DNA of 7,124 nt from Candidatus Solibacter sp. (lineage in GTDB: Bacteria > Acidobacteriota > Terriglobia > Bryobacterales > Bryobacteraceae): contig JAPKZC010000575.1 of the NCBI GenBank assembly GCA_026394025.1, positions 1 through 7,124 on the forward strand. The letters run 5' to 3'. Shown one piece after another: positions 1-6,359 of the stretch (position 1 is the stretch's first letter; every line of letters begins with the position of its first letter). Both the position numbers and the translations under genes were made by a program. Under the pieces are notes generated by a model, which worked only from the letters and a program-made list of their open reading frames with translations, did not search any database and was not told the DNA's origin.

Positions 1-248
1 TTCGATCCGCTGGCCGGGCCTTCACCCTCCGGCTAAATCAGATTCGAACGAAAAAAGAATACAGCTTTACGCGGCTGACCACCAGCCGCTCACTCGAACA
101 TTGGCCGGTTATCGCCGACGATTCGCTCGGAGCAGTGGGCTCCCCCGTCAATGCTGGCGCATTACTCCCCGATTGCTGGATCGAAGGCCTGTTCCCGCCA
201 GTTATTGTCTCCGGCGGTCCCAGAACCCGTTCTCCCAGGAGGCGACAT

Positions 249-806
249 ATGGCACGCGTGGGGCCAGTGTACGAGATGACGGTTTCACGGCCCCAATCTT
301 GCGAGGGCACCCGGTACGCCTTGCGGCTCAATGCTGCGCTACGGTCGGGCGTGATCTGCGAAGCGGTGGCCCAACTTCCGTATAGGCGACCGTTCGTCAA
401 GAGCAGGCGTGCCCCCCTGCGCTACGATGAACGGCGACGGCCTTGGGTTGCCTTCAAGTACAGGTTACCCGACAGGGGCCCAGGCGGCTCCGATTTTGTC
501 AAGATAGTGGTGCCTCCGACGACGGCCCCCGCGAAAGAGACAGGCGATCGGGGCGGGGGCGAAACCGTAGGAACTGGCCGGTCGCACCATCCACTCCATG
601 TCCAACACGTCATTTCGTTCTGTGCGGAGACACGGAATCGTGCGACGTGCCATCGACCACCAGGCAGAGCCATCAAGGTGATGGGCAGCGCAGGCTCCAC
701 TTCACTAACCATTTGGTGCTGCATCAACGATGACCGAAAGACATTCCTGTTCTCGAAATCCTCCGATGAGGGAAGCGACCTCATGCTCATCGAGAATTTC
801 CGCTGA
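249..806 (+). CDS. Possible hypothetical protein, 185 aa, no recognised family
   Basis: I do not recognise this protein. An ATG at 249 follows a perfect AGGAGG (237-242) at 6-nt spacing and opens 185 codons ending in TGA at 804-806. A rough hand count of the first ~88 codons gives GC higher at the third position (about 72%) than at the second (about 53%), as expected for coding DNA in a GC-rich genome. Against it, the product is arginine- and proline-rich with no visible domain, signal peptide or membrane segment, and other frames are also open here. Residues 6-17 (PVYEMTVSRP then QS) lie inside a DNA repeat whose second copy at 5635-5670 reads PVYEKAVSRP then RS in the same frame, so this part may be mobile-element or repeat DNA. 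An in-frame start further upstream at 135 has no comparable binding site. It could be a remnant or a chance frame. Confidence 0.3.
   Translation: MARVGPVYEMTVSRPQSCEGTRYALRLNAALRSGVICEAVAQLPYRRPFVKSRRAPLRYDERRRPWVAFKYRLPDRGPGGSDFVKIVVPPTTAPAKETGDRGGGETVGTGRSHHPLHVQHVISFCAETRNRATCHRPPGRAIKVMGSAGSTSLTIWCCINDDRKTFLFSKSSDEGSDLMLIENFR
264..299 (+). repeat. Dispersed 36-bp repeat, copy 1
   Basis: This stretch matches the reverse complement of 5635-5670 at 32 of 36 positions, including a 14-nt identical core GGTTTCACGGCCCC. The copies are about 5.3 kb apart in opposite orientation. Similarity stops abruptly on both sides by eye. The family is not recognised; it could be a transposon end, a REP-like element or a shared short coding motif. 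Confidence 0.6.
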
Positions 807-1120
807 GCCTCGATTTTACGAAAGGGAAACGCTCCCGGACGCCTCTTTGGGGGGTGGTGGAAATCTGGCACGAGTGCGTGCCAGTGGGGGCGAACTACGA
901 CCTAACTAACTTCTCATTTGCCCCGGCCTGGTCGTGCCGACGATTGCTCGTAGAGAGTGGGCCAGTGGCCCTCGAAATGGCAAACACCGCGCCGACAAGC
1001 AGGATCTATCCTGCTGTGTGCCCAGCAAATATCAGGAGCCGGCGTTTAGGTGTCAAAGAGACGCCAGGTTCGCCAACTTCCGAGTGGCCCGTATTAAGTC
1101 CGCGACGGTCACCGAAGATC
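807..1120. other. Stretch without a supportable gene
   Basis: No frame on either strand has a convincing start, ribosome binding site or recognisable domain. The region contains a GGGCC-AGT-GGCCC inverted repeat at 959-971 and the 18-bp palindrome at 998-1015. It lies downstream of the kinase gene and of the kinase remnant, and may be decayed sequence of a former second kinase gene, although I could not follow kinase motifs into it. Confidence 0.4.
998..1015. repeat. 18-bp perfect palindrome
   Basis: AGCAGGAT and ATCCTGCT are exact reverse complements separated by CT. As RNA it could form a 7-bp stem with a 4-nt loop. No run of T follows on either strand, so it is not a typical intrinsic terminator. 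It could be a protein-binding site or a chance structure in non-coding DNA. Confidence 0.4.
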
Positions 1121-1192
1121 TCAGACCGCAGCCATGCCGCTCTCGCCTAGGTTTGTCGAGATCTTGCTGTGCGGAACGCTCTGGCCGGTCAT
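1121..1192 (-). pseudogene. Remnant of the N-terminus of a second Ser/Thr protein kinase
   Basis: An ATG lies one base after the stop of the large kinase gene (TGA-A-ATG) and opens 23 codons. The peptide starts MTGQSVPH and continues SKISTNLGESGMAAV before TGA. This strongly resembles the usual start of acidobacterial Ser/Thr kinases, of the form MTGQ..SHY.I.EKLGEGGMGVVY, including the glycine-rich ATP loop (LGExGM). The stop falls where the conserved Tyr of GVVY is expected. Beyond it I find no VAIK, HRD or DFG motif in any frame, so only about 23 codons survive. The arrangement suggests that two kinase genes once stood in tandem, nearly overlapping. The alternative is a chance match over about 17 residues. 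Confidence 0.45.
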
Positions 1193-1193
1193 T

Positions 1194-4070
1194 TCACCGC
1201 CCGTCCTTCCACTCCGCCATCCAAATATTGCCGGTTCGCTCGGCCATGCCGAAGACCAGCCGGCCGGGAGCCACTGAGATGCTAAGCAGCGCGTTTTCCA
1301 GGTTCCTCATCGAGCGTCGCGCGCTATGCGAATGATAAACGGCCAACGGCGCCCCGGCCGGCCGTTTCGTCGCCGGATGGAGGCGCTGAGCCCAGAGACA
1401 GCGGAAGCCGTCGCGGTCCGAGATGTGGTAGACCAGGTTCCCGTCGGGCGACCAGCGCGCTTTGTCGTCAAAAGTCAGGCCGTCAGTCGCCGCAATCCAC
1501 TGGTCTTCCGGAATCGGCCGTTCAGCGCGAAAGGGAGCAACAAAAATTCGCGAATGGCCGGTGGCGGCTGCGGTGAAAAGAACCCATCGCTCATCGGGCG
1601 AGAGCTGCGGGCTGTAAAGGCGGTACGTGGGGTGAGCCAGCCATTCCGTAAACCGGCCGGATTCGAGTTCGACGCGACGGAATCGTCCGTCCTTGTCACC
1701 GCAAAGGCCGAGCTTGCCATCCAGCGTCCAAGTCGTGATGATGCCACAGCCCCGGCAGACCGTTTCCTCCGCGCCTCCTGCCGCGGGCACAAGACAGATG
1801 TTCCATTTGTCATTTGCCTGGCTCCCGTAGCTTACCTTGGAGCCATCCGGGGAGAACATGGGACCAAACTTGTTCGACCGGGTGAAAGAGAGGGCACGCT
1901 GTTCCCCAGTGCGCAGATCCTTGATCCAAACCTCGTGGCTGCTCTGTTGCCCCGACAGGAACACCATTCGCCCACCGTCGGTCGAGAGAGCGGGCTCGAA
2001 GTCCGCGGCGGCATCCTGGGTCAGTCGCTGCAACTCGCCCCGTACTTTGCCCTGGTTTGCGTCGATGGGCAGGCTCCAGATGTCGAGGTTCTCGGTCACG
2101 CTGGCAAAAGCGACGCGCAGCCCGGCAGGGGAGGGAGCCACTGCGGGCTGTTCCTCGGAAGTCGTGCCGGATGTCAGCCGCTCGGGAGGCCCCAGAACCT
2201 GCGATGTCTTCGGCGATATCGGGAGCCGCCACAAGTTAGTGCTGTCGCCGGCGTGAGCGGAGAACACGACGGAGCGGCCGTCCGGCACCCAAGCTGGGGT
2301 GACCAGAGCCCCGGGGTACCGCACGAGGCGCCCCAGAAGCTTGTAGGCGCGCGTGGCGGCCAGGAGCCCCGTCTTGATCGCCGGCCCGGGTTCCACGGGG
2401 CTCACCCACCAGTCGACACTCTCGGCTTCGGTGAGCGCATCGTCGCTGTTGCCCAGAAACAACAGTCGCTTGCCATCCGGCGTCCAGACCGGATATTCGG
2501 CGCCGGCAAAGTTCGGTTGAACCGGCCTGGGCGCCCCGCCGATTGAGGGAACGACGTAGCACCTCGAACCGCCGCGCGTCAGCGCCATTCCGCCGATGTG
2601 GCCGACCCAGTACGCGATCCAGTCACCGTCCGGAGAAAATCGCGGACGACGCCCCTCCGCGGCGATTTTCCTGGCTGCACCGCCCAGTGTGGAAACTACG
2701 TAGATCGCACCGCCATCGCGCTCGGAACGGAAGGCAATCCGGGTACCGTCGGGCGAGAACGCGGGTTCCTGCTCATCGTCGGGGTCCCGGGTCAAACGCA
2801 TCGGCTCGCCGCCGCCCACCTGTTGCACCCAGATGTCGAGGTTGCCTTCGCCGGCGCGATCAGAAGCGTAGGCCAGCAACTTACCGTCGGGCGAAAGCGC
2901 CGGATCAATCGTCAGGCCGGAATCCGAAGTCAGCCGGGTCAGAACCGGAGCCGAGGCGGGTTTCGGGGAGCGGGCCAGCCACCAGGCGAGGCCCGCCGCT
3001 GCCAAAAGCAGAACCACGGCGGAGACCGGCAACCAGCGGGGCAAGCGTTTGCGCCTTCCCGGCGCCGCTGCGCCGGAGAGCCCGCCGGAGCCGGACGCCT
3101 CCTTCAACTCCTCCAGCATGACCTTCACGTCGTCCATGTGCTGGAATCGCCGTTCGGGGTCTTTGCGTAGGCAGCGCGTGATGATTTGGTCGAGATCACG
3201 CGGAATCCCCCTGCGCACCGAACTTGCGGGTTCCGGTTCGCCCCTAAGAACCGCCGACAGAATCGCCAGGCTCGTATCGCCGGAGAAGGCGCACCTCCCC
3301 GTCGCCATTTCGTACAGGACGGCGCCGAAGGAGAAGATGTCGCTGCGCGCATCCACCGGCATCCCCTGTGCCTGCTCCGGCGACATATAGGCGGTCGTGC
3401 CTACAATCACGCCCTCTTCCGTCTGGGGCTCTGCCGTCCGGGTCTCCGCTTCCTCGCCGCAGGGCGCCGTCACCTTGGCCAGGCCGAAATCCAGCACCTT
3501 CACGCCGGATGCGGTCACCAGCACGTTGCCCGGTTTGAGATCCCGGTGCACGATCCCCTTGCGGTGCGCCGTCTCCAGGGCATCCGCTATCTGGATGGCC
3601 AGGCGCAAAACATCCGCGACCGGCATTGGGCCATGGAGGGGCACGCCCTCCACATATTCCATCACCAGGTAGTTCGGTCCGACGTCGTAGAGCCCGCAAA
3701 TGTGCGGATGATCGAACGCCGCCAAGGCGCGGGCTTCGCACTCAAAGCGGGAGTCAAAGCGCGCCTTGCCGATCTTGATTGCGACCACGCGTCCCAGACG
3801 GATGTCACGGCCCTGGTAGACTGTGCCCATTCCGCCCGCGCCGATAACGCCCACGATCTGATAGCGGCCCAACTGCAAAGGGCGGTTGAGCAGCCCGCTT
3901 TCGGTCTGCTCCAGAAGCGATTGCACTTCTCGCTGTAGTTCCTCGTCCCGCCGGCAGGCTGCTTGCAGAAACACTCCGCGTGCACTTTCCTCCACATCGA
4001 GAGCCGCGTGAAAAAGTTCATCGACCTTCCGCCAGCGATCCGGGAGCATGGGAGCTGCCAAAGTCATCAT
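1194..4070 (-). CDS. Membrane Ser/Thr protein kinase with TolB/PD40 beta-propeller sensor domain
   Basis: A Hanks-type kinase expected to sit in the inner membrane and phosphorylate Ser/Thr on cytoplasmic targets. Numbering from the ATG at 4070 (958 aa): residues ~9-55 are the helical N-terminus common in acidobacterial kinases (DRWRKVDELFHAAL). The kinase domain covers ~69-315, with glycine loop GAGGMGTVY at 77-85, ATP-binding Lys99 in VAIK, catalytic Asp177 in HRDLKPGN, Asp194 in DFGLAK, and SPEQAQG at 230-236. All catalytic residues are present. A basic stretch (RRKRLPR) precedes one transmembrane helix at ~345-366. The rest carries about ten PD40/TolB-like repeats, such as LSPDGKLLAY, FSPDGTRIAF, WTPDGKRLLF and WSPDGNLVYH, forming a probable periplasmic propeller for ligand or protein sensing. 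The start is uncertain: TTG at 4094 and ATGs at 4067 and 4049 are in frame, none with a clear ribosome binding site. The metalloprotease gene ends 84 bp upstream on the same strand, so the two are likely co-transcribed. Confidence 0.93.
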   Translation of the reverse strand: MMTLAAPMLPDRWRKVDELFHAALDVEESARGVFLQAACRRDEELQREVQSLLEQTESGLLNRPLQLGRYQIVGVIGAGGMGTVYQGRDIRLGRVVAIKIGKARFDSRFECEARALAAFDHPHICGLYDVGPNYLVMEYVEGVPLHGPMPVADVLRLAIQIADALETAHRKGIVHRDLKPGNVLVTASGVKVLDFGLAKVTAPCGEEAETRTAEPQTEEGVIVGTTAYMSPEQAQGMPVDARSDIFSFGAVLYEMATGRCAFSGDTSLAILSAVLRGEPEPASSVRRGIPRDLDQIITRCLRKDPERRFQHMDDVKVMLEELKEASGSGGLSGAAAPGRRKRLPRWLPVSAVVLLLAAAGLAWWLARSPKPASAPVLTRLTSDSGLTIDPALSPDGKLLAYASDRAGEGNLDIWVQQVGGGEPMRLTRDPDDEQEPAFSPDGTRIAFRSERDGGAIYVVSTLGGAARKIAAEGRRPRFSPDGDWIAYWVGHIGGMALTRGGSRCYVVPSIGGAPRPVQPNFAGAEYPVWTPDGKRLLFLGNSDDALTEAESVDWWVSPVEPGPAIKTGLLAATRAYKLLGRLVRYPGALVTPAWVPDGRSVVFSAHAGDSTNLWRLPISPKTSQVLGPPERLTSGTTSEEQPAVAPSPAGLRVAFASVTENLDIWSLPIDANQGKVRGELQRLTQDAAADFEPALSTDGGRMVFLSGQQSSHEVWIKDLRTGEQRALSFTRSNKFGPMFSPDGSKVSYGSQANDKWNICLVPAAGGAEETVCRGCGIITTWTLDGKLGLCGDKDGRFRRVELESGRFTEWLAHPTYRLYSPQLSPDERWVLFTAAATGHSRIFVAPFRAERPIPEDQWIAATDGLTFDDKARWSPDGNLVYHISDRDGFRCLWAQRLHPATKRPAGAPLAVYHSHSARRSMRNLENALLSISVAPGRLVFGMAERTGNIWMAEWKDGR

Positions 4071-4154
4071 AGGCTGTCGTGATTCGGGCTGCAACCAGCA
4101 GCCGGCGAGAGTGGATGATACCGGACCGGCGGCCGATGGCGGCGAACCGGGTGC

Positions 4155-4735
4155 TCACTCTCTGCCGGCGGCCGGGCCCCGGTCTCGCGCCCCTTCCAGT
4201 CCGCGGCGGATCAATATGATATCCTCCGCCGCGAGCGGCAGAGGCTTCCGGGCCATGACCTCATAATCGGCCTGGCTCCAGTGCGCCTTCATCACCCCGC
4301 TGTCCGAGTGGCGATCGATACGTTGGAGCACATGCGCGATCTCGTGCACCAGTACGTGGGCAGTGAGCCTGAAGTCCTCCACGCCGGCCGCCGCCGCGGT
4401 GGCCCGCACGCGATGATGCAAGACCGTGATGTCGCGGACCCCGCCGCCGAAGAGGCGGGAGTGTACTTGTTGGCGCCAATGAATCGCACTGCGATCACCA
4501 GACCGTCCGCTGCGTTCGGCTTCGGTTCTCCAAGGCGCCACGCGACCCGGACTCCGGCCGCCGCCAGCATGCCGTCGGCCAAGGCCCTGGTTAGCCGGTT
4601 GAACAACACACCTGCGCCGTCCACACAGACCGTCGCATCGGGCGCCGCGGAACGGCCGTCACCAATCACCGCCCTCTGCCCGGCCTCGAGGTTTACGGCC
4701 AGCGCAGCCAATCCAAAGACTCTGGCGATCTTCAT
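4155..4735 (-). pseudogene. Secreted zincin-type metalloprotease gene broken by a frameshift
   Basis: The gene starts at ATG 4735 behind a perfect AAGGAGG (4747-4741, 5-nt spacer). The first ~92 residues begin with a short hydrophobic, signal-like segment (MKIARVFGLAALAV) and include APDATVCVDGAG and AGVRVAWR, typical of small acidobacterial putative proteases. Near 4444-4462 the conserved sequence moves to another frame, which carries RLFGGGVRDITVLHHRV and then HEIAHVLQRIDRHSDSGVM. HEIAH (4346-4332) with the downstream His and the SGVM turn is a zinc-binding active site. The shift equals one missing base and lies at a GC-rich hairpin (CCGCC-GAAGA-GGCGG, 4444-4458). Joined, the product would be about 190 aa. 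It could be a genuine null mutation, a sequencing error at the hairpin, or less likely programmed frameshifting. It lies directly upstream of the kinase and divergent from the sigma factor. Confidence 0.8.
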
Positions 4736-4740
4736 AGTCG

Positions 4741-4747
4741 CCTCCTT
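4741..4747 (-). promoter_or_regulatory. Strong Shine-Dalgarno site of the metalloprotease gene
   Basis: AAGGAGG reads on the minus strand with 5 nt to the ATG at 4735. It fixes the metalloprotease start there rather than at 4849, where the longest open frame begins. It is the best ribosome binding site of the central locus. Confidence 0.8.
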
Positions 4748-4777
4748 CAGAGGGCTAACCGGAAGATCGAGTCGGGA

Positions 4778-4785
4778 AGTATAAT
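4778..4785. promoter_or_regulatory. Putative bidirectional promoter core for the sigma factor and protease-kinase units
   Basis: In the 64-bp divergent gap, the plus strand carries a consensus TATAAT at 4780-4785 and the minus strand carries TATACT at 4783-4778, overlapping by four base pairs. No good -35 box is seen on either strand. Plus-strand transcription would start near 4792, leaving a leader of only about 8 nt before the GTG at 4800. Minus-strand transcription would start near 4771, leaving a leader of about 36 nt that contains the AAGGAGG site. Such shared -10 elements are known as bidirectional promoters in bacteria. This is predicted from sequence only. Confidence 0.5.
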
Positions 4786-4799
4786 CGGATGGAAACTTT

Positions 4800-5366
4800 G
4801 TGCCGCCCCACTCCGTGGAGATATCCCGGCTGTTGCACGCTTGGGGCAATGGCGACCAAGCGGCTCTACACCAACTGACGCCCTTGGTCTACGCCGAGCT
4901 GCATCAGATCGCTCACCGCCACATGCGCCGCCAACTCCCCGGGCAAACGTTGCAGACGACGGCCCTGGTCAACGAAGCCTATCTTCGCCTCGTGAATGTG
5001 GAGGGTGTGCCCTGGCAGGACCGCACGCACTTCTTCGCGGTTTCGGCCCAGATCATGCGTCGCATTCTGGTGGACTCCGCGCGGGCGCGCCTGGCAGACA
5101 AGCGCGGAGGGCGCTTGCCGCACGTCTACCTCGACGAGTCTATGGATGCCGCGCCGCAAAGCGGTAAGGACCTGATCGCCCTCGACGATGCCTTGAACGC
5201 CCTGGAGGAAATGGACCCGCGCAAGGCTCGAGTCGTCGAACTACGCTTTTTCGCCGGCTTGAGCGTCGAGCAGACGGCCGAAGCGCTGAAGGTTTCTGCC
5301 CCGAGCGTCAAGCGAGATTGGAAACTGGCCAAAGCCTGGCTGACCCGCGAACTCGCGCGCCGGTGA
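4800..5366 (+). CDS. ECF-type RNA polymerase sigma factor (Sigma70_ECF, TIGR02999-like; kinase-associated type)
   Basis: A 188-aa sigma factor that would direct RNA polymerase to a dedicated promoter set. Region 2 spans ~24-100, with HRHMRRQLPGQTLQTTALVNEAYLRL and then HFFAVSAQIMRRILVDSARAR in order, and region 4 spans ~128-183, with an HTH in GLSVEQTAEALKVSAPSVKRDW. There is no region 1.1 or 3, as expected for ECF factors. Where classical ECFs have an acidic DAED-like patch, this one reads LQTTALVNEAYLRL (Thr53, Thr54), the pattern of groups linked to Ser/Thr kinases. The start is GTG at 4800: an in-frame TAA lies at 4782-4784, no other start codon intervenes, and the sequence matches the family from its N-terminus. 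No Shine-Dalgarno is visible and the predicted leader is very short. It is divergent from the kinase, which may control it. No anti-sigma gene is present. Confidence 0.93.
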   Translation: MPPHSVEISRLLHAWGNGDQAALHQLTPLVYAELHQIAHRHMRRQLPGQTLQTTALVNEAYLRLVNVEGVPWQDRTHFFAVSAQIMRRILVDSARARLADKRGGRLPHVYLDESMDAAPQSGKDLIALDDALNALEEMDPRKARVVELRFFAGLSVEQTAEALKVSAPSVKRDWKLAKAWLTRELARR

Positions 5367-5382
5367 TGCTGGGCGTAGCATC
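5365..5382 (+). repeat. Small hairpin over the sigma factor stop codon
   Basis: GATGCT (5365-5370) and AGCATC (5377-5382) pair perfectly across a 6-nt loop, beginning inside the TGA stop. AGCATC recurs at 5391-5396 and could pair instead. No T-tract follows, so terminator function is doubtful. Confidence 0.3.
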
Positions 5383-5530
5383 GAATACACAGCATCAATC
5401 CCTGGCTGAACCGTCTGCTACTTCGCGACCCATAGCGGCAACCACTCAGCGAGGGCAGTCAACCGGATCAACCGAGCGCCTGGGCGGTTTCCCAGCCGCT
5501 CAGAAACCGTTCACTTGGTTTGTCGCCATC

Positions 5531-5565
5531 CCGGACTCTGGCCCGGCCGGTGGTCCCGAATCCGG
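5531..5565. repeat. Imperfect GC-rich hairpin
   Basis: CCGGACTCTGGCCC (5531-5544) pairs with GGTCCCGAATCCGG (5552-5565) at 11 of 14 positions around a 7-nt loop. No T-tract follows. It lies about 70 bp from the 36-bp dispersed repeat and might be part of the same element. Confidence 0.35.
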
Positions 5566-5634
5566 CGTTCTGAGCAACAGGTCCCTCCTGGTAGGCCAGC
5601 GTTTACCGATAGGGGTGCGGTTAGCGTTTCTTCG

Positions 5635-5670
5635 AGATCGGGGCCGTGAAACCGCCTTCTCGTAGACTGG
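5635..5670 (-). repeat. Dispersed 36-bp repeat, copy 2 (inverted)
   Basis: The reverse complement of this stretch matches 264-299 at 32 of 36 positions, with the identical core GGTTTCACGGCCCC. The four differences fall outside the core. No gene is supported around this copy. Confidence 0.6.
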
Positions 5671-5806
5671 ATCTGACGTTTTGGCGAAGGGCCGCAGTCC
5701 GTCCAAGCGATAGCGGCGCGAAATCCCCTTCGCACAAGTACTCGTACAATGATCGGACCCCGGGAACCACTCCACCTGGTGGCCCCCTGCGGATCACTGT
5801 CGCGAT

Positions 5807-5836
5807 ACGCCGATCACGTCGCCGGGCGCCCCATGA
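5807..5836 (+). repeat. Leader-like direct repeat, copy upstream of hicBA
   Basis: ACGCCGATCAC (5807-5817) and CCCCATGA (5829-5836) are identical to parts of 6360-6390, at nearly the same spacing, with a partly matching middle. Both copies end in an ATG. The two copies bracket the first hicB-hicA pair. The ATG of this copy (5833) is in frame with hicB but has no ribosome binding site. Confidence 0.45.
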
Positions 5837-5865
5837 AGGCAACTCCGCCAGGCCAGCTTGTTCGC

Positions 5866-5874
5866 TGGTATCAT
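5866..5874 (+). promoter_or_regulatory. Putative extended -10 promoter of hicBA
   Basis: TGGTATCAT is a TGn plus a -10 hexamer one base from TATAAT. It would start transcription near 5881, about 15 nt before the hicB ATG. No -35 box is visible, as is common for extended -10 promoters. Weak evidence. Confidence 0.3.
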
Positions 5875-5895
5875 GAGGATCGAAGGCTATTCTCC

Positions 5896-6120
5896 ATGCG
5901 CTACACAGTTGTCCTTGAGCGGGAAGCAGACGGCGGATACGTCGCTACCGTGCCGGCGTTGCCCGGCTGCGTATCCCAAGGTGACACCCGTGATGAGGCC
6001 ATGAGAAATATTCGCGAAGCGGCAGATCTGTACATCGAAGACTGTATTGCCTCTGGTGATCCGGTACCGACCGAAGCGGGAAGAGAATACTTCGAACTCA
6101 CGACAAGCAGTCCCAAGTGA
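5896..6120 (+). CDS. hicB: HicB-type antitoxin
   Basis: Predicted antitoxin that binds and inhibits the HicA mRNA interferase encoded next. The 74-aa product starts MRYTVVLEREADGGYVATVP and carries the HicB core, with the motif LPGCVSQGDTRDEAMRNIREA at 22-42 split here as LPGCVSQGD and EAMRNIREA. It is short and lacks the C-terminal ribbon-helix-helix or HTH domain of longer HicB proteins, so autoregulation may need HicA or a different factor. I chose ATG 5896 because the family begins there. GAAGG at 5882-5886 lies 9 nt upstream as a modest binding site. In-frame ATGs at 5833 and 5749 would add unrelated sequence. Its stop overlaps the hicA start by 4 bp (GTGA), implying translational coupling. 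The order is antitoxin then toxin. Confidence 0.9.
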   Translation: MRYTVVLEREADGGYVATVPALPGCVSQGDTRDEAMRNIREAADLYIEDCIASGDPVPTEAGREYFELTTSSPK

Positions 6121-6338
6121 AGATGCCGACGGATATTTCCGGCCAAGAACTGGTGAAGGTTCTTCAACGGTTGGGATTTATCGTTAACCGCCAAAGAGGG
6201 AGCCATATCATCCTCAGGCGCGACAACCCGTACGCCCGCGTCGTCGTGCCGGATCACAAGCAGGTCCGCCCTGGCACGCTCCGGCAGATCCTGAACGAAG
6301 CGGGGATGACCGTGGAGCACCTGTTGGATCTACGCTGA
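6117..6338 (+). CDS. hicA: HicA-type toxin (mRNA interferase)
   Basis: Predicted toxin that cuts mRNA and stops translation until neutralised by HicB. The 73-aa product has the full HicA layout: an N-terminal helix (SGQELVKVLQRLGF), the GSHIILRR strand with the catalytic His30, the conserved VVVPDHKQ stretch, and PGTLRQILNEAGM with the GTL turn at 53-55 and the final helix. All key positions are intact, so it is probably functional. The start is GTG at 6117, overlapping the hicB stop as GTGA; ATG at 6123 is an alternative two codons later. It converges with the second hicBA pair, whose 3' end is about 70 bp away. No intrinsic terminator is visible between them. Confidence 0.92.
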   Translation: MKMPTDISGQELVKVLQRLGFIVNRQRGSHIILRRDNPYARVVVPDHKQVRPGTLRQILNEAGMTVEHLLDLR

Positions 6339-6359
6339 ACAGCCGATTCCTCCCGTAAC

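Larger units (their letters stand above)
5383..5806. other. Non-coding, repeat-containing stretch between sigma factor and hicBA
   Basis: No frame here has a convincing start or recognised domain, although several frames on both strands stay open by GC bias. It holds the second copy of the 36-bp dispersed repeat (5635-5670), an imperfect hairpin at 5531-5565 (11 of 14 pairs), and a smaller CTGGG-CCCAG stem near 5480-5495. It is probably the boundary between the signalling locus and the toxin-antitoxin island. Confidence 0.5.

Noticed and set aside
1..36. Possible C-terminus of a plus-strand gene ending at TAA 34-36
   Set aside because: Only eleven codons are visible and they match no family, so the call cannot be supported.
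422..871. 149-codon open frame on the minus strand
   Set aside because: No ribosome binding site or known domain, and it overlaps the better-supported plus-strand frame at 249-806.
1115..1165. 8-bp inverted repeat AAGATCTC/GAGATCTT as a kinase terminator
   Set aside because: The arms are 35 nt apart, contain the self-complementary AGATCT and no T-tract follows, so terminator function is not supported.
1326..2546. 406-codon open frame on the plus strand
   Set aside because: It is antisense to the TolB repeats of the kinase gene. Arg/Pro-rich composition is typical of shadow frames in GC-rich DNA.
5500..5775. 91-codon minus-strand frame containing PVYEKAVSRP
   Set aside because: Only the dispersed repeat is shared with another sequence. 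There is no ribosome binding site or domain, and other frames here are equally open.
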